A stretch of DNA of 64,000 nucleotides, taken from contig ML996688.1 of assembly GCA_010356995.1 (NCBI GenBank), forward strand, positions 1,054,001 through 1,118,000, in the 5' to 3' direction. Of this stretch, positions 30,503 through 41,537 are shown piece after piece (within the stretch, counting starts at the first letter, position 1; each line of letters starts with the position of its first letter). This DNA comes from Trichodelitschia bisporula (lineage: Eukaryota; Ascomycota; Dothideomycetes; Phaeotrichales; Phaeotrichaceae). The translations under genes were made by a program, and so were the position numbers. Under the pieces are notes generated by a model. It had not been told where the DNA came from, did no database searches, and saw only the letters and a list, made by a program, of their open reading frames with translations.

Positions 30503-30934
30503 TCAGTCCTTTGCATCCAGCCCGAACTCCTCGAGGCAATCCCTGACTCTGACCCCACGCTGCTCGGCTATCATGCCGATGAGTCCCTGAGCTACATCCT
30601 TGATTTCATTGTACGTGTGCAAGCGGCCGATGTGCTCCTTGATAATAGTCTTCGCGGCAGACATAAGCTCCACGTCTTCATCAACGGGTACGCCGCGCAA
30701 TGATGGTGTAGTATGAGCCGCGGTTGAGGGAAGATAGGCACGGGGCGTAGGTGGAAAGGTTGTTTGCTGCAATGACCGGAGGAGTGCGGTGCGTTGGTCG
30801 GAGAGCGTGTTGTATGTGGCCATTAGAGCGGCTGTTCGCACCTCGAGGGCATCCTTACGATGTCAGTACGGCCAGTGGTGAGATGCGGTAGATTTTCTTA
30901 CTGTGCTCTTTTTATCCGAGGTCTGGTTTTGCAT
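30503..30934 (-). CDS. SWI5: Swi5-type DNA recombination and repair protein
   Basis: Two exons (30902-30934, 30503-30853) give 127 aa. Swi5 pairs with Sfr1 to help Rad51 and Dmc1 form filaments on single-stranded DNA during recombination. The C-terminal half has the family signature: IIKEHIGRLHTYNEIKDVAQ, GLIGMIAEQRGV, ending CLEEFGL. Small size and helical content fit the family. The first exon is only 11 codons (MQNQTSDKKST); the intron starts gtaag and ends after a ctgac branch. Reading through the intron meets a stop. The gene is divergent from the YTP1-type gene. Confidence 0.88.
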
Positions 30935-31452
30935 AGTCAAGTAGTTGGGATTAGGACGCCGTTATTATCATTAGTTGTTAGCGAAGTTGCTTGCTGCTTG
31001 GTGGTCATTTCTGTTCATGGAGGTCCTGTTCCTTTGGATCTACGATGTTTGCCTACGGGACGGACGAACACGGCTCACTCGCATCTTCTGTCTAAGAAAG
31101 GATGTCAAGAGCCTTGATGTGAGGTCAGTTCTTGGTCCGATGGGGAGATAGTCCGGAGATCGTGTGTACCACAAGATGGAAGCATCGCCGGCCGATAGTG
31201 GTGTGGTCAAGCCCGGCCCGTGACCGCCACCGACCCTGGTGCAGTCCCGCCGCTTCAGTCACGAAAGGCGCGCACTCCGTGAGAGCGGTGTATCGCGCTG
31301 TCTACTCTCCTCCAACCGTCCGTTGCGACTGTCGACCGTTCTTTAGATCTCTTTCTGCGATGCGCAACGCATTGTGGTAGACTCGAAAAGCACAATTCCT
31401 ACGCCAAACGTTTCGTTTCCTCGCGCGCCTCAACCCCCCCCTCCGAGACGAC
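30935..31452. other. Intergenic: divergent promoter between SWI5 and the YTP1-type gene
   Basis: 518 bp separate the two start codons, which point away from each other, so both promoters lie here. No recognisable RNA gene or repeat. Confidence 0.55.
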
Positions 31453-33058
31453 ATGTCGCGCCACCAGCCCTGGCAAGGCCGTATAGCACTCGGAGGCATA
31501 TGGATAGCCGCTTGCGCTTTTGCTGGCCTCGCGCGTAGCCATGATCACCACATGGACAAGATAGAGGAGGGGCAGGGCGTCTCGGCCGACCCGATCGTGA
31601 GCTAGCCCAACTCCGGACACTTCCGGCGCAATCTGTACTGACGATACGAAGGACTCGATTCTATGGACTCATATCTTCATTCAAGGACTAGCATGGGGAA
31701 TACTCTTCCCCATGGGCATGGTGTTAGGCGTACGTTCTCACTTGGGCTGACGCGCTCACCAAAACTGACCGCTGGCAGATTGTCCGCTCAAGATGGCACG
31801 TTCCCGTACAGGTTGTCGCTTCGACTTTAGCGGTTCTCGGATACTTCATCGGGCACAAGCACAAGGGCCGGCAGTTTGCGGACAATGTACACGCACACTT
31901 TGCGCCGTGGGTTATGTGGGTCCTCATGTCGCAAATCGTGTTTGGAGTCTACCTAAGGCTGCACCTGGAGCGCGGATTCCACGGCCGGATACGGAAATAC
32001 GCTGTCTTTGCGCATGGCATCATTGGAAAGTTGGTACCAATAGTGGCGTGGGTCCAGATGCTGTTCGGCGGGATTACGATGTTGGGGTTCTGCCGGGATG
32101 ACCACCTCGGTCAGTGTCTCGCCCACTTCATTATGGGTAGCGCGTTCATCGCATACGGTATTCTCCTGACCATCGTGATGCTCGTTGGCCAGGCGTGGCT
32201 GCGCAGGACTGGCCGAAGCCAGGAGTTCTTCGACTCGGCGGTCATCGCGGCGTGGGGTTGCGTCAATACCTTCACCGAGCATCGCTGGGGTCAGGCCTGG
32301 GTCCACAACGATCTGCAACATACGACTATGGGCATCATCTGGTGGTGCGCCGGCCTGTTGGGACTCTGGCTTAGCAGAAATAGGGACGGACAGCCGAAGC
32401 GCAACTTGATACCCGCCGCTGTCATCTTCCTGACTGGGTGGGCCATGTCCGCACATCCCCAGACGCTGATGATTTCGGCAATGACCCATACCATGTTCGG
32501 GTATACCCTTATGGCTGCAGGTGTCTCAAGGCTTGTCGAGATCTGCTTCGTTCTCAAGGATCAGCCAACCGCTTCGGAGGATGGTCGCAATCCCTTCAGC
32601 TTTCAGTACATGACGCCCTTTGTAAGTTGCTACGTCTTCCCGTCTTCGACTGCAACTGACGAATGCAGCTTCTTTGCGCTGCCGGTTTCTTGTTCATGGG
32701 CGCGACTGAGGAGCAGATGAAGATGCTCGATGCCGCGCACGTCGACCACGTATCCTACGTACTCCTCCTGTACAGCGTAGCGTTCCTCATGTACCTCTGT
32801 AAGTTCCCAAGTTAGGTGACAATACCCAGCAATGACTAACCTGCTTTAGTCACCAATATGCTAATCCACCTGTACGGGGTGGATAGGATTCTAGCTAAGG
32901 CTGACCCGGAGACTGCAAACGGAACTGTATATGCAAATGGGCATACCAGTGTTCGTGATGTGGAGGAGTTCGAGCTGGGCGATATCACATCAGATGATGA
33001 ACTTGACACGCCCAATGACGATGCGCCCCTCGTCCCTAAAGAAGGCCGCACGCACTGA
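31453..33058 (+). CDS. YTP1-type integral membrane protein
   Basis: Five exons (31453-31596, 31652-31729, 31779-32621, 32669-32798, 32850-33058) give 467 aa. The N-terminus (IALGGIWIAACAFAGLARS) looks like a signal peptide or first helix, followed by a short His/Asp/Glu-rich loop. Then come many membrane segments with conserved His residues (WTHIFIQGLAWGILFPMGMVLG, NVHAHFAPWVMW, AHGIIGKL), an EHRWGQAW box and an HNDLQHTTMG box. This order matches the DUF2427 plus Ytp1 domain pair of fungal YTP1 proteins. The paired His residues in helices recall cytochrome b561-like folds, an inference only. The tail is acidic and cytoplasmic by guess. The function of YTP1 is not established. Confidence 0.88.
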
Positions 33059-34441
33059 GTAAAAACTGCACTTCTGGTTTTCAGTTTTCGGGGTTTGGGT
33101 TCGGCGGTCCAGGGTAGCACAGGTTGCAGTGGCGGTTGCAGCGCTGTTCTTCACTTGCCACTTGTTTAGCATGGGGTTCTGCGTTTCTTAGTTCGACATC
33201 CAACCTCTTGTTGAGCATATGATGGCGCTTCCCACCTAGCATAATGCATAAGATGTAACCCAAGTTGATCTCCAAGAGGGATTAGTACGAGAGGTTGGGT
33301 TCCTATGATCTTGTGACGGGGCATGCCTGTCTGGGGAAACCTGGCTCCCGGGCGAAATGCGAACACCTGCTCGCGGCATCATGAAGTTTTAGCGTCGCCT
33401 TGGAGCTCACCGGAGCGCATGATGATTCATTTCCGGTAACAGTAATCTTTCGGTCGATCTCGAAGGTACAGTACATTTGATCGCCTTACGAGTTGTACGT
33501 ACAGTATCTGGGCTTGCCTCACGGACTCAGGCAAGCCACTCGGGATCGCAGAGATCTGGACACGGCTAGTGCGGCTGAACGCCTCCAGACTACATACCAC
33601 ATGCATCTCGTCAACACCAACATCACATCTACAGCTATATATGCGTAATGATCAACTTCATCTGGATACCTTCAGTGCTCTCGATAGCATTAGGTAAAAG
33701 GTAGTTGTTGGTGCGATTTTAAGGCATTTGACCGGATCCTCCTCACATGCCCACCCTAGAAGTTCCTGCTAACAATATGAACGCATGCTCAACAGCTCCA
33801 TCTGTCGGTCAAAGCCGCTCTCTCAGTCGTCTATGAATGTGTCTTACTATCACGTCGAATTTTACCAAAGTCCTGCTTTCCTCCTTCCCTAGGAGTTCTT
33901 GGATCCGGGTCGCAGACCTCCAGATTGGCCCAGGGGTGTCTGGACGAATCGCTACATCCCCATGACGGGAAATCCCCAAATCGGCATCCTATTTGATGGC
34001 TCCCGCGGTCCCTGACTGTACAGCAAAAAGTGGACACGCCATCAAAGCAAGGTCGATCCGGGGTATCCGAGGCACCACTCGTCGCGGTACGCTGTATGAT
34101 GTCAAAAGCCGACCGGCCAGTTCCTGCTTCGGACACGCACGAGTGAGCTTCCGCATCCATGCCTTTCATCTGCAGGTCCCCCTGGCATTTCCCGGCATGT
34201 GTTGGCCTCGTTATGCTCCAAGGCCACGAGTGCGACTGCAGCGGACAGCGTGGCCGGCGCCGCGGACAGCACCTTCCACGGCCTGTGCGGTAAGAATCGA
34301 CTGGGATCGAGATGCTAAACGTTGTGACCGCTCATCGAGCGCAAGATGTAACCCTATCGCATCCTTTTAACCGTTCGCCGTCCTTCCTAGATTCCATCAT
34401 CGTCCTGCGCTCCTTCTCCTCATTTCTGTTGATACCACACT
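33059..34441. other. Intergenic: YTP1 3' flank and GH64 promoter
   Basis: About 1.4 kb without recognisable coding sequence. Short open frames on both strands overlap and show no domain. I see no tRNA, repeat or mobile-element motif. Confidence 0.55.
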
Positions 34442-35771
34442 ATGCCGCGCATCTTCAAATCCCTTCGGAGACAGCTTCTGCGACTCAGACTCCTGCCCTC
34501 AAAGTCGAAAGCCCAGAAGCCTGTTCAGCAGCATAATGTGCAAGACACGAGCACTACTGCGGCACCGAAGCCGACTAAACAGCAGACCGTCGTCTCACCC
34601 TACGACACAGGGACGACTCTCAGCATCGCCCTGACGAACAACACCACCTCAGCCAACGTCTACGCGTTCATCACCGGCACGGCAATCAGCAGTCGCAACT
34701 CACTATTCCTCCTGCAAGCCGACGGCCAAACACCTTACTACCCGCTTTCGCCAATGAAAACGACCCAGCCACTACAAGTAAACTGCGCAATCCCCCTCGG
34801 CGCACCAGGCAACGTCGTAACTGTCACGATTCCACAAATCGTCGGCGGGCGGATCTGGTTCTCCATCGACGCGCCCCTGACCTTCCTCCTCAACCCGGGC
34901 CCCGCCCTCGTCGAACCCTCCGTCACAAACCCCTCAGACCCGAACCTGAACATCAACTGGGGCTTCGCGGAATTCACATTCACGAGCGCACAGCTGTATG
35001 CCAACATCAGTTACGTGGACTTTGTGTCCATCCCTATTGCGCTGACGCTTGAAACGGCCGATGGTACGACGAAGTCCATATCCGGGTTGAATCGCGGTGG
35101 CCTGGACAGCATTTGCGAGCAGTTGCAGCAGCAGAGCCAGGCGGACGGCGTGGATGGCTGGGCCGATCTCGTCGTTAAGTACGGCGGGCGGAATCTGCGC
35201 GCGCTGAGCCCGAATACTGGCATGGTGGTGAACCAGAACGCATTCGCTGGATATTGGGACCCATATGTCAACCACGTGTGGAGCCAATACTCCACTCAGC
35301 AGCTCACGGTCAACGCGCAGTCAGTGAATGTCACGGGAGGCGTGTCGTCCAGCAGCAATCAGTTGGTGCTGGGGAACGAGAGCTTCGACAAGCCGAGCAC
35401 GCAGGATATTTTCTCGTGCAATACGGGGGTGTTTGCGACAGGGTCGAGTGCGACGCGGAATGTGCTTATTCCGCAGTTGGCGGCATCGTTTAATCGCACG
35501 ACGTTGCTGGCGTCGAATTATGTGCCTGCGAGCCAGAGCACATATTATGAGAATACGATCACGAATCATTACAGTCGGATTGTGCATAGCGAGAATGCCG
35601 ATGGGAAGGGATACGGTGAGTCTTGAGCTCGATGGTTGGTGTTGTGCTTTTGCTGACGTTCCTGTAGCGTTCCCGTATGATGATGCGGGGAGTCCTGACG
35701 GACCTGATCAGAGTGGCTACGTCAACGATCCTAATCCGAGGGTGTTGACGGTGACGGTTGGACAGGGTTAG
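34442..35771 (+). CDS. GH64 family beta-1,3-glucanase-like protein
   Basis: Two exons (34442-35615, 35668-35771) give 425 aa. Family GH64 enzymes cut beta-1,3-glucan, releasing pentamers, and share a thaumatin-like beta-barrel. Supporting features are the N-terminal ITGTAISSRNSLFLLQADG strand, GGRIWFSI, NINWGFAEFTF and YVDFVSIPIAL. The Glu in WGFAEF and the Asp in YVDF are 16 residues apart, the spacing known for the catalytic pair of the Streptomyces enzyme (Glu154, Asp170). Further on come NHVWSQYS and a C-terminal NHYSRIVH. The N-terminus (MPRIFKSLRRQLLRLRLLP) is basic and lacks a normal signal peptide, so secretion is unclear. A missing upstream exon or an intracellular role are both possible. 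Confidence 0.87.
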
Positions 35772-36600
35772 CAGATTGCTTCGCTCTTCCTTTATATATG
35801 TACCCTACAATAGACACGACGGCAACGAGATGGTCTGACGAAATATTGCCCAAATTGTACTCTTGAGCCGTCTCGGCATCGGCGCCATGGAAGGGCCGTG
35901 TTGCTTGTCCGCCATACGGAAAGGGAGATAGTTCCTGACTTCATAGCAAGCAAGGTGTCGATGACAATAGAAAGCGAGATGTGAATCTGCAGTCCGTCCT
36001 GGTGAATCTTAACCAAGCCCAACTGACGAGAACAACTCGACAGGCACTTCGGGTGGATGGCCAGAGTCTACAAAATCCGTCATCGAGATCAAAATTAAAG
36101 CCAGCGCAATGCAAGAGCAGACTCCCCATTTGCTACGGGGCATGGGTATACAGCTCTAGATAACGAAGGATCTCCCAAACGAGCGGAAGCTGCCGCATCC
36201 TGCCGTCGTCGATCCCCTCAAATGATCCCCAGGGCACTCCATCCATCTATCAGTGTCCATATGCGCCGTGAATGATGCGATGCCGATGCCGATTACCAAA
36301 ACCCAAACGCCGGACTCCATGCTATGCAGCTTTTAGACCATGAAAACAGTCCAAGTATGTACTGCGAAACACGTAATAACCCATCCTCTTTTTGGCCAGT
36401 CCAAGAACAGAAAAAAATCGTGATGCCACGCCCAAAATGCGAGGCTGTGATGGCCGATAAATGCAGACGCTCATCTAGAGAAGTCGAAAAATAGCCCAAA
36501 CTAGCTATTTACCCTGTTCATGTTATACCCGTAGGGGTTGATTTGTTTCGAGGGCCGTTGGTTGCGGTGTCGAGTGACATATCTGCCCCAGTTAGACTCA
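35772..36600. other. Intergenic: convergent 3' flanks of the GH64 and LicD genes
   Basis: 829 bp between two genes pointing at each other. It should hold both 3' untranslated regions. I see nothing else that I can support. Confidence 0.55.
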
Positions 36601-37497
36601 TCAACTGGAAACGCGCAGCGGTACCGACCCAGTTGGCAACCACTCCATCCGCGTCTCGTCGAAATAATGACCCTCAAACGTCTTCAACGTCAACGATTGA
36701 GGCCCGTACTCTTCTTCCAACAACGCCGCGTACGCATACGGGATTTTCACCGGTGCGCCCTCGAAGATGCTTGGGCGCAGCGGGAATATCTGCGCTGCCA
36801 GGTACTTGTGCTTGTCCTTGCAGTACATATGGCCCTCAAGGCCCTCCACCTCCGCAGTGCGATTGCGCCGCAGCGTCGTGATGTCGATGAAAAGGCCCGT
36901 TTCGGTGTCGATCCAGCGGGCATCGATGACGTTGAGTCGGTCATCCGTTGACGGATTCTTGTAGTGCGGATTAATTTCGAGCAGGAAGTCGCGACCGTGT
37001 TCGACGCCGGGTAGCCGGTAGTGGTGCACCGTCATGTTGTAGTAGCTGGCCAAATACTCCATGCTGCTTTCCGACATCTGCACATCGACGTCCGAGTCCC
37101 ACGGCATGACCTTGCGATTCCACCACCAGCCCAGCAAAGTCCCGTGCATGATCCAGGTTTCGGCACCGATGTCGCTCATTGTCGAGAGATACGTCTGCAT
37201 CAAGATGATGAGGTGTTTGCGGCGGTCTTCATTGGTGAGCGTGTGGTCGGCGAAGCGCCCGTCGTAGTGTGGGTGGAACTAGAACCTGGGTGTCAACGAT
37301 GTATCGCTCTTCACCAGGGCATAACCTACCGTTGATTCATGGAAGTACTTGTCCTTCGGGTCCCCGCCTTTGCCACTATAATCGCGGGACAATCGTGTAC
37401 GAACGCTCAAAAAATCGGCATCGCGCTTGTATAGCGGAAGTGATTGCGCGACCCAGGAGCACACGAGCAGGAGGTAGAAGGGAGTGAAGAGGAACAT
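36601..37497 (-). CDS. LicD/Mnn4-type phosphotransferase, signal-anchored
   Basis: Two exons (37330-37497, 36601-37278) give 281 aa. LicD-type proteins of fungi, such as yeast Mnn4, take part in adding phosphosugar groups to cell-wall mannan in the secretory pathway. The N-terminus (MFLFTPFYLLLVCSWVAQSLPL) is a signal peptide or anchor. The core has ETWIMHGTLLGWWWNRKVMPWDSDVDVQMS, the LicD hallmark with its Trp-rich patch and DSDVD metal-binding acids, then GLFIDITTLRR, a second conserved acidic site. It ends with a Tyr-rich C-terminal part. At 281 aa this is a single-domain short form without the lysine/glutamate repeats of Mnn4. The single intron ends at ctag. The substrate is unknown. Confidence 0.88.
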
Positions 37498-39047
37498 GGT
37501 TTACGCCCCGCCACACCACTGCATCTGGGTGATAAGAGCACCACACGTCGCAGAGACGGATCGAAGATGCGCAAGACAAAAGGAAAGATGGCGAACGGCT
37601 GGACGATTGGTGCTGAAACGATAAACTGGACGCAACTATCTCGAGTAGGTTGCGATGAGAACTACGAGTCGTAGCACATGGGTCGTGTGCCCAAGTCAAG
37701 GCACACTGTCGGAAGTTGAAAAGTAGCCGAAAGAGGAGAGGCGGGGGTGCTTGAGTTCGCTGACGGCAGCCAAGAGACGAGCGGAGCCACCCAGATATTT
37801 GATGATATGATTGTCTGGAGAAAGGAGGGGGATGAGCCGTGCGGGAGCGGGTGCGCGTGCGTTGGGGTGTGAAACCCGGGTTGAGATGATGTGTTGTACA
37901 GGGAGTATTCGCGATTAATTGAAATGCAGACGGGATACGGTAGTTGAGGAGATTGATAGAGAGCGCGGTTATCAAGGCATCTGCTGATCTATTATGGGAA
38001 TCAGATCAGATGCCAGACGCAGACGGCAAAGCAGGGCCTGAAGGAAATGGGACAGTTGAATGGTCGGCACAGCCTTGCAGCTGGGCAGACCCTTCTCTTG
38101 AGTCTTTTTGTTCTTCTCCCTCTTTTTCCCTTCTCTGCGCCTCTCCCCGACCTCATCCCCCACCCCACCCAGAACGGCAAAATGCCAAAAATGATTGCGT
38201 GGCCCGCCGCAAGTGCCTGACCCGCCATTAGCTTAGCGGCTTTGCCCATGCCCCCAGCCGCGCGGACCAGCCCCCTTCCTGGGCATTTTGGGGTAATGGA
38301 GGGGCGTGAGGGGGGTCAAGTTGCGACTATGCACGCCAACACGTTTCATCATCGTGGACGTTATCCTCGACAAGTGTTTTGCTGTCGCACGACTATCGGC
38401 TACTTTTGTTTTAGCGCAACTGCGTGTCTATCGTACCGTACCAAGAAGCGCGAGTCGGGGTCTTGCCCACTTCGCAGACAGGTCCGGCCCTGCTTCGCCT
38501 CAACTCGTGGATGCTGGAGAAAGCCTGGTAAAGAGGCTTGGCTGAATGGTGCGCGCTTTGCCGTAGTTCCGGCTTACCCGTTGCCTTCTCACACCGACTC
38601 AATCCGATCTGGCCGACAAGGCCAACTGCATCTGTTATCTTGCAGCGCCAATTCCGCTCACCGTGCTTCTAGCAGCGCAAAGGATAAATGGAGGAACGAA
38701 ATGGCGTCTCCAACAACGTCCCACAACTTCATCCTCACGCGACAGCCATCCCCCCTGGGTTACGCACACCACCCCCTTGTGGCTGATGAACCCGGTCTTC
38801 CGGACGCCAACCCCGGCTGGCGGCAAAACAAGACTTGCCCAGCCGCCCAAGCTTTGTGGCGGAAGCTTAGATTCGGAGCCCGCCGCGTAGAAGGTGCTTT
38901 GACGTTTTCGCCCGCCGACTTCACTGGATGGAAGTTGATGTTCGCAAGGGCTGGACATTTCTCGCCGTTCCAATATCAGCCCGTCGGTATCTGCATTCCG
39001 CACAGCCAGTTGGCATGCAGACCATATTGCGCTCGCTCACCCCCGCC
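37498..39047. other. Gene-poor stretch: LicD promoter and an unsupported long open frame
   Basis: The left end should be the LicD gene promoter. An ATG-started open frame of 274 codons runs over 38242-39066 on the plus strand, but it is rich in Arg, Ser, Pro and Cys with no motif and no hydrophobic core pattern. I treat it as probably chance. I see no repeat or RNA gene. Confidence 0.45.
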
Positions 39048-39119
39048 AGTTGAATGCAGTTGCTGAGACCAAACGGCGCAGATAGCGGCCGGGCCCCCGG
39101 TTCGATACCCGGTTCAATT
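39048..39119 (+). tRNA. tRNA-like relic (degenerate)
   Basis: The 72 nt start with agttgaa and end with ttcaatt, which can pair over all seven acceptor positions (one G-U type). At exactly the canonical position 49-65 there is a T-arm cccgg-ttcgata-cccgg with one C-C mismatch and an intact TTCGA loop. The D-arm A box and the anticodon stem do not fit a working tRNA. It may be a decayed tRNA gene or a tRNA-derived element. Chance is possible. Confidence 0.25.
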
Positions 39120-39969
39120 AGAACAAACTGGCGAGCAATGCCCCTGGAACAAACGCCATAAGTTTTCCTGTCGCCGCTGTTTGACTACCGTGGTGGTTCT
39201 GCAAACGGATAGGACATCAAATTCAACTCAAGCGGTAGCTGCAGTTCGTTAAAGCGCACTGACCCCACAACGACGGACCTGCTTCCGTCATCGGCGAACT
39301 CTCGGGATCCAACGCAAGGAGGCCGCGTCGTCGTCTTCGGGCGTTTGTGCGTGTGGTGGCTGAGTCGAATCGCAACCTTGAACGTTTCGCAGCCTTATCT
39401 TCGCATTCAGCAAACTGACATGGAGCGATAACTCGCATACTACATTGGCCTCCCGAGGACCTTGTTATCGGGAACGTCCTGATTATTTGTACTGGTACTC
39501 ATCGAAACCTCTGGGAGACAACCGTGGCTGTTTCCTTGCTCGGCTTCATATGATATGCACTGGAAGTCTGGCAGCTGCTTTCGGAAAGACAGATGACCTC
39601 TCTTTTGGTGAACATGCTTTCGGAGGTTACGCAGCACAATGCTCGCACCCATGATCGACCTGAGCATAGAGCACCGCTTGCGAGTGTAAAAGCTGGCAAA
39701 GATCAGGCTGAACAAGACACCGAGCCTTAAGTCGGTAATTGATCGAGCGAGTTGTGACGCGGTGTAGATGCTTCTAAAATGGTTAACACTCCGAATGGTT
39801 GCCTGGCAGTTCAGCCTCAGATTTTCTGTTCGTTGCACTGCTGCCGAGACCGCCTCTAAGAGTTCGTAACTAAAGGCCTGCATTTCGGTTCCTCAAGACG
39901 CCCTCGCGTATTCACACATGAGGCCAATAGAAAAAGGTGCAAAAACATAGATATGAGGAAAAAAGGAAC
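39120..39969. other. Intergenic between tRNA-like relic and tRNA-Thr, with a 147-codon minus-strand open frame
   Basis: The only sizeable open frame (39440-39883, minus strand) reads SVNHFRSIYTASQLARSITD, a hydrophobic GVLFSLIFASFY segment and then a basic helix. It looks more protein-like than the other frames here but matches no family I recognise. It could be part of an unannotated gene or a remnant. Confidence 0.35.
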
Positions 39970-40058
39970 TGCCCCCTGACAGAGTTGAACTATCGACCTC
40001 GGCATTACCTGCTGTAACAGATACTAGTGCCGCGCTCTACCAACTGAGCTAAAGGGGC
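39970..40058 (-). tRNA. tRNA-Thr (anticodon AGT) with a 16-nt intron
   Basis: On the minus strand the gene runs from acceptor GCCCCTT (40058) to AGGGGGC plus discriminator A (39970). The D arm is GCTC-AGTTGGTA-GAGC with a good A box. The anticodon stem is CGGCA/TGCCG with loop CTAGTA...A. The T arm is GATAG-TTCAACT-CTGTC with an intact B box. All stems pair. A 16-nt intron sits one base 3' of the anticodon, the usual place in nuclear tRNA genes. A TATA-like tataaatt follows on the upstream side (about 40071-40078), which may help TFIIIB. Confidence 0.96.
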
Positions 40059-40470
40059 TGGGATTTGATAGTATAAATTGGACTGGCCAAAACATATTAC
40101 TTTATGAAATTGCTGGCAACTTGCGACCATATCATCGACGTTTGGAGCTCAACAGTCTCCCCAGGTTAGCGCTAGGTTCTTCAAAATCCAAACCAAGCTG
40201 TATTTTACAAGTATGATAGTATTGCAGAGCGGTTGCGGAAATCTTTGATCATCTGGCGCATTCCTGTCACTCAACGACGTTTGCTGCTCAGCGGGGCTTT
40301 CATGCTCGCATAGAAGAATCTAGAAGCCTGAGGCATTAAATCAATGCCAAGCTTTGTCATCGAGCGGCGACATAACTTCATCGAGAGCCTCAAGTCCCCT
40401 ACCTCATCACGAACATCACCAGCAACGAACCGCAACCCGCAAATTCATACTCTCCTACCCAGTTGCAACC
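40059..40470. other. Intergenic: divergent region between tRNA-Thr and the U2AF gene
   Basis: 412 bp contain the 5' flank of tRNA-Thr and the promoter and leader of the U2AF small-subunit gene. The TATA-like element next to the tRNA is the only motif I note. Confidence 0.55.
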
Positions 40471-41222
40471 ATGGCTAACTATCTCGCCTCCATCTTCGGC
40501 ACAGAACAGGACAAGGTACGTCTCCCACACTCGCATCACCTCTAGTCGCAAACTAACGCGCCGCCCAGGTCAATTGTTCCTTCTACTACAAGATCGGCGC
40601 ATGCCGGCACGGCGACCGCTGCTCGCGCAAGCACGTCAAGCCCTCGTACTCGCAGACGATACTGCTACCAAACATGTACCACAACCCGGCGTACGAGACG
40701 CCGAACAAGATGAACCCGCAGCAGCTGCAGCACCACTTCGACGCGTTCTACGAGGACTTCTGGTGCGAAATGTGCAAGTACGGCGAGTTAGAGGAAGTAG
40801 TCGTGTGCGACAACAACAACGACCGTAAGCACCCCATCATGGCCCCGTCCCTTCAAAGTTGAGAAGCACATGCTAACCCCCCGCTCCCCACAGACCTTAT
40901 AGGCAACGTCTACGCGCGCTTCAAGTACGAAGACTCGGCCCAAAAGGCCTGCGATGAACTCAACAGCCGCTGGTACGCCGGCCGCCCCATCTACTGCGAA
41001 CTATCGCCCGTGACGGACTTCCGTGAGGCGTGTTGTCGGCTTAACAGCGGGGAGGGCTGCGTGCGCGCCGGGTTCTGCAATTTCATCCATCGCAAGGAGC
41101 CGAGTCCCGAGTTGGAGCGCGAGCTTACACTGTCGACGATGAAGTGGCTCAAGGAGCGTGGTCGGGATGACCGCTCGGTTACGCGGAGCCCGAGCCCCGA
41201 ACCGACTCGCAAGCGTTATTAG
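40471..41222 (+). CDS. Splicing factor U2AF small subunit (U2AF35/U2af23)
   Basis: Three exons (40471-40515, 40569-40824, 40894-41222) give 209 aa, the size of fission-yeast U2af23. The protein recognises the AG at the 3' end of introns together with the large subunit. After MANYLASIFGTEQDKVN comes the first CCCH zinc finger (CSFYYKIGACRHGDRCSRKH). The U2AF-homology RRM follows with YEDFWCEMCKYGELEEVVVCDN and GNVYARFKYEDSAQKA. The second zinc finger is in CCRLNSGEGCVRAGFCNFIH. The tail is short, RSVTRSPSPEPTRKRY, a reduced RS region. Both introns are short and keep phase. Confidence 0.96.
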
Positions 41223-41319
41223 GCTCTTTTTTGACTACTGGCGGTTGTGCTGAGGCGTTTTATAGGTTCGAAAATAATGTCGCCGGGGGATGCGAGCAAC
41301 ACCGTGGTGACGAATATCA

Positions 41320-41537
41320 CTAGTCCGGAGCCAGAGAAGCAGACTCAGAGGGCCCGGCGCGTGATAAGTGATGGAGAAGAGACGTTGTTGTTCCTTTTTT
41401 TTTTCTTAATCTGTACTAAGAGAGCTCTAGTCCGGAGCCGGAACCGAAGAAGAAGACGATGAGGAACCGGCGCGTGATCAGTGATAAAGAAGATATGTTG
41501 TTGTTGTTTTTCTTTTTGCTTTGATCTGTACTAAATG
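41320..41537 (+). repeat. 107-bp imperfect tandem duplication in the 3' flank of U2AF
   Basis: Two adjacent units start with ctagtccggagcc (41320 and 41427). Both run through a ccggcgcgtgat-agtgat segment and a gttgttgtt stretch, into a T-rich tract and then tctgtactaa. The units are clearly related but carry substitutions and small gaps. Each unit can be read as an SPEPE...RRVISD peptide, though the two are not in one frame. Confidence 0.8.

Noticed and set aside
37376-37975. 199-codon minus-strand frame upstream of the LicD gene
   Set aside because: It overlaps the LicD first exon in another frame and has no recognisable content.
39060-39110. Possible TPP riboswitch, because of a ctgaga motif
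   Set aside because: The second conserved half of the aptamer is absent, and no thiamine gene lies nearby.
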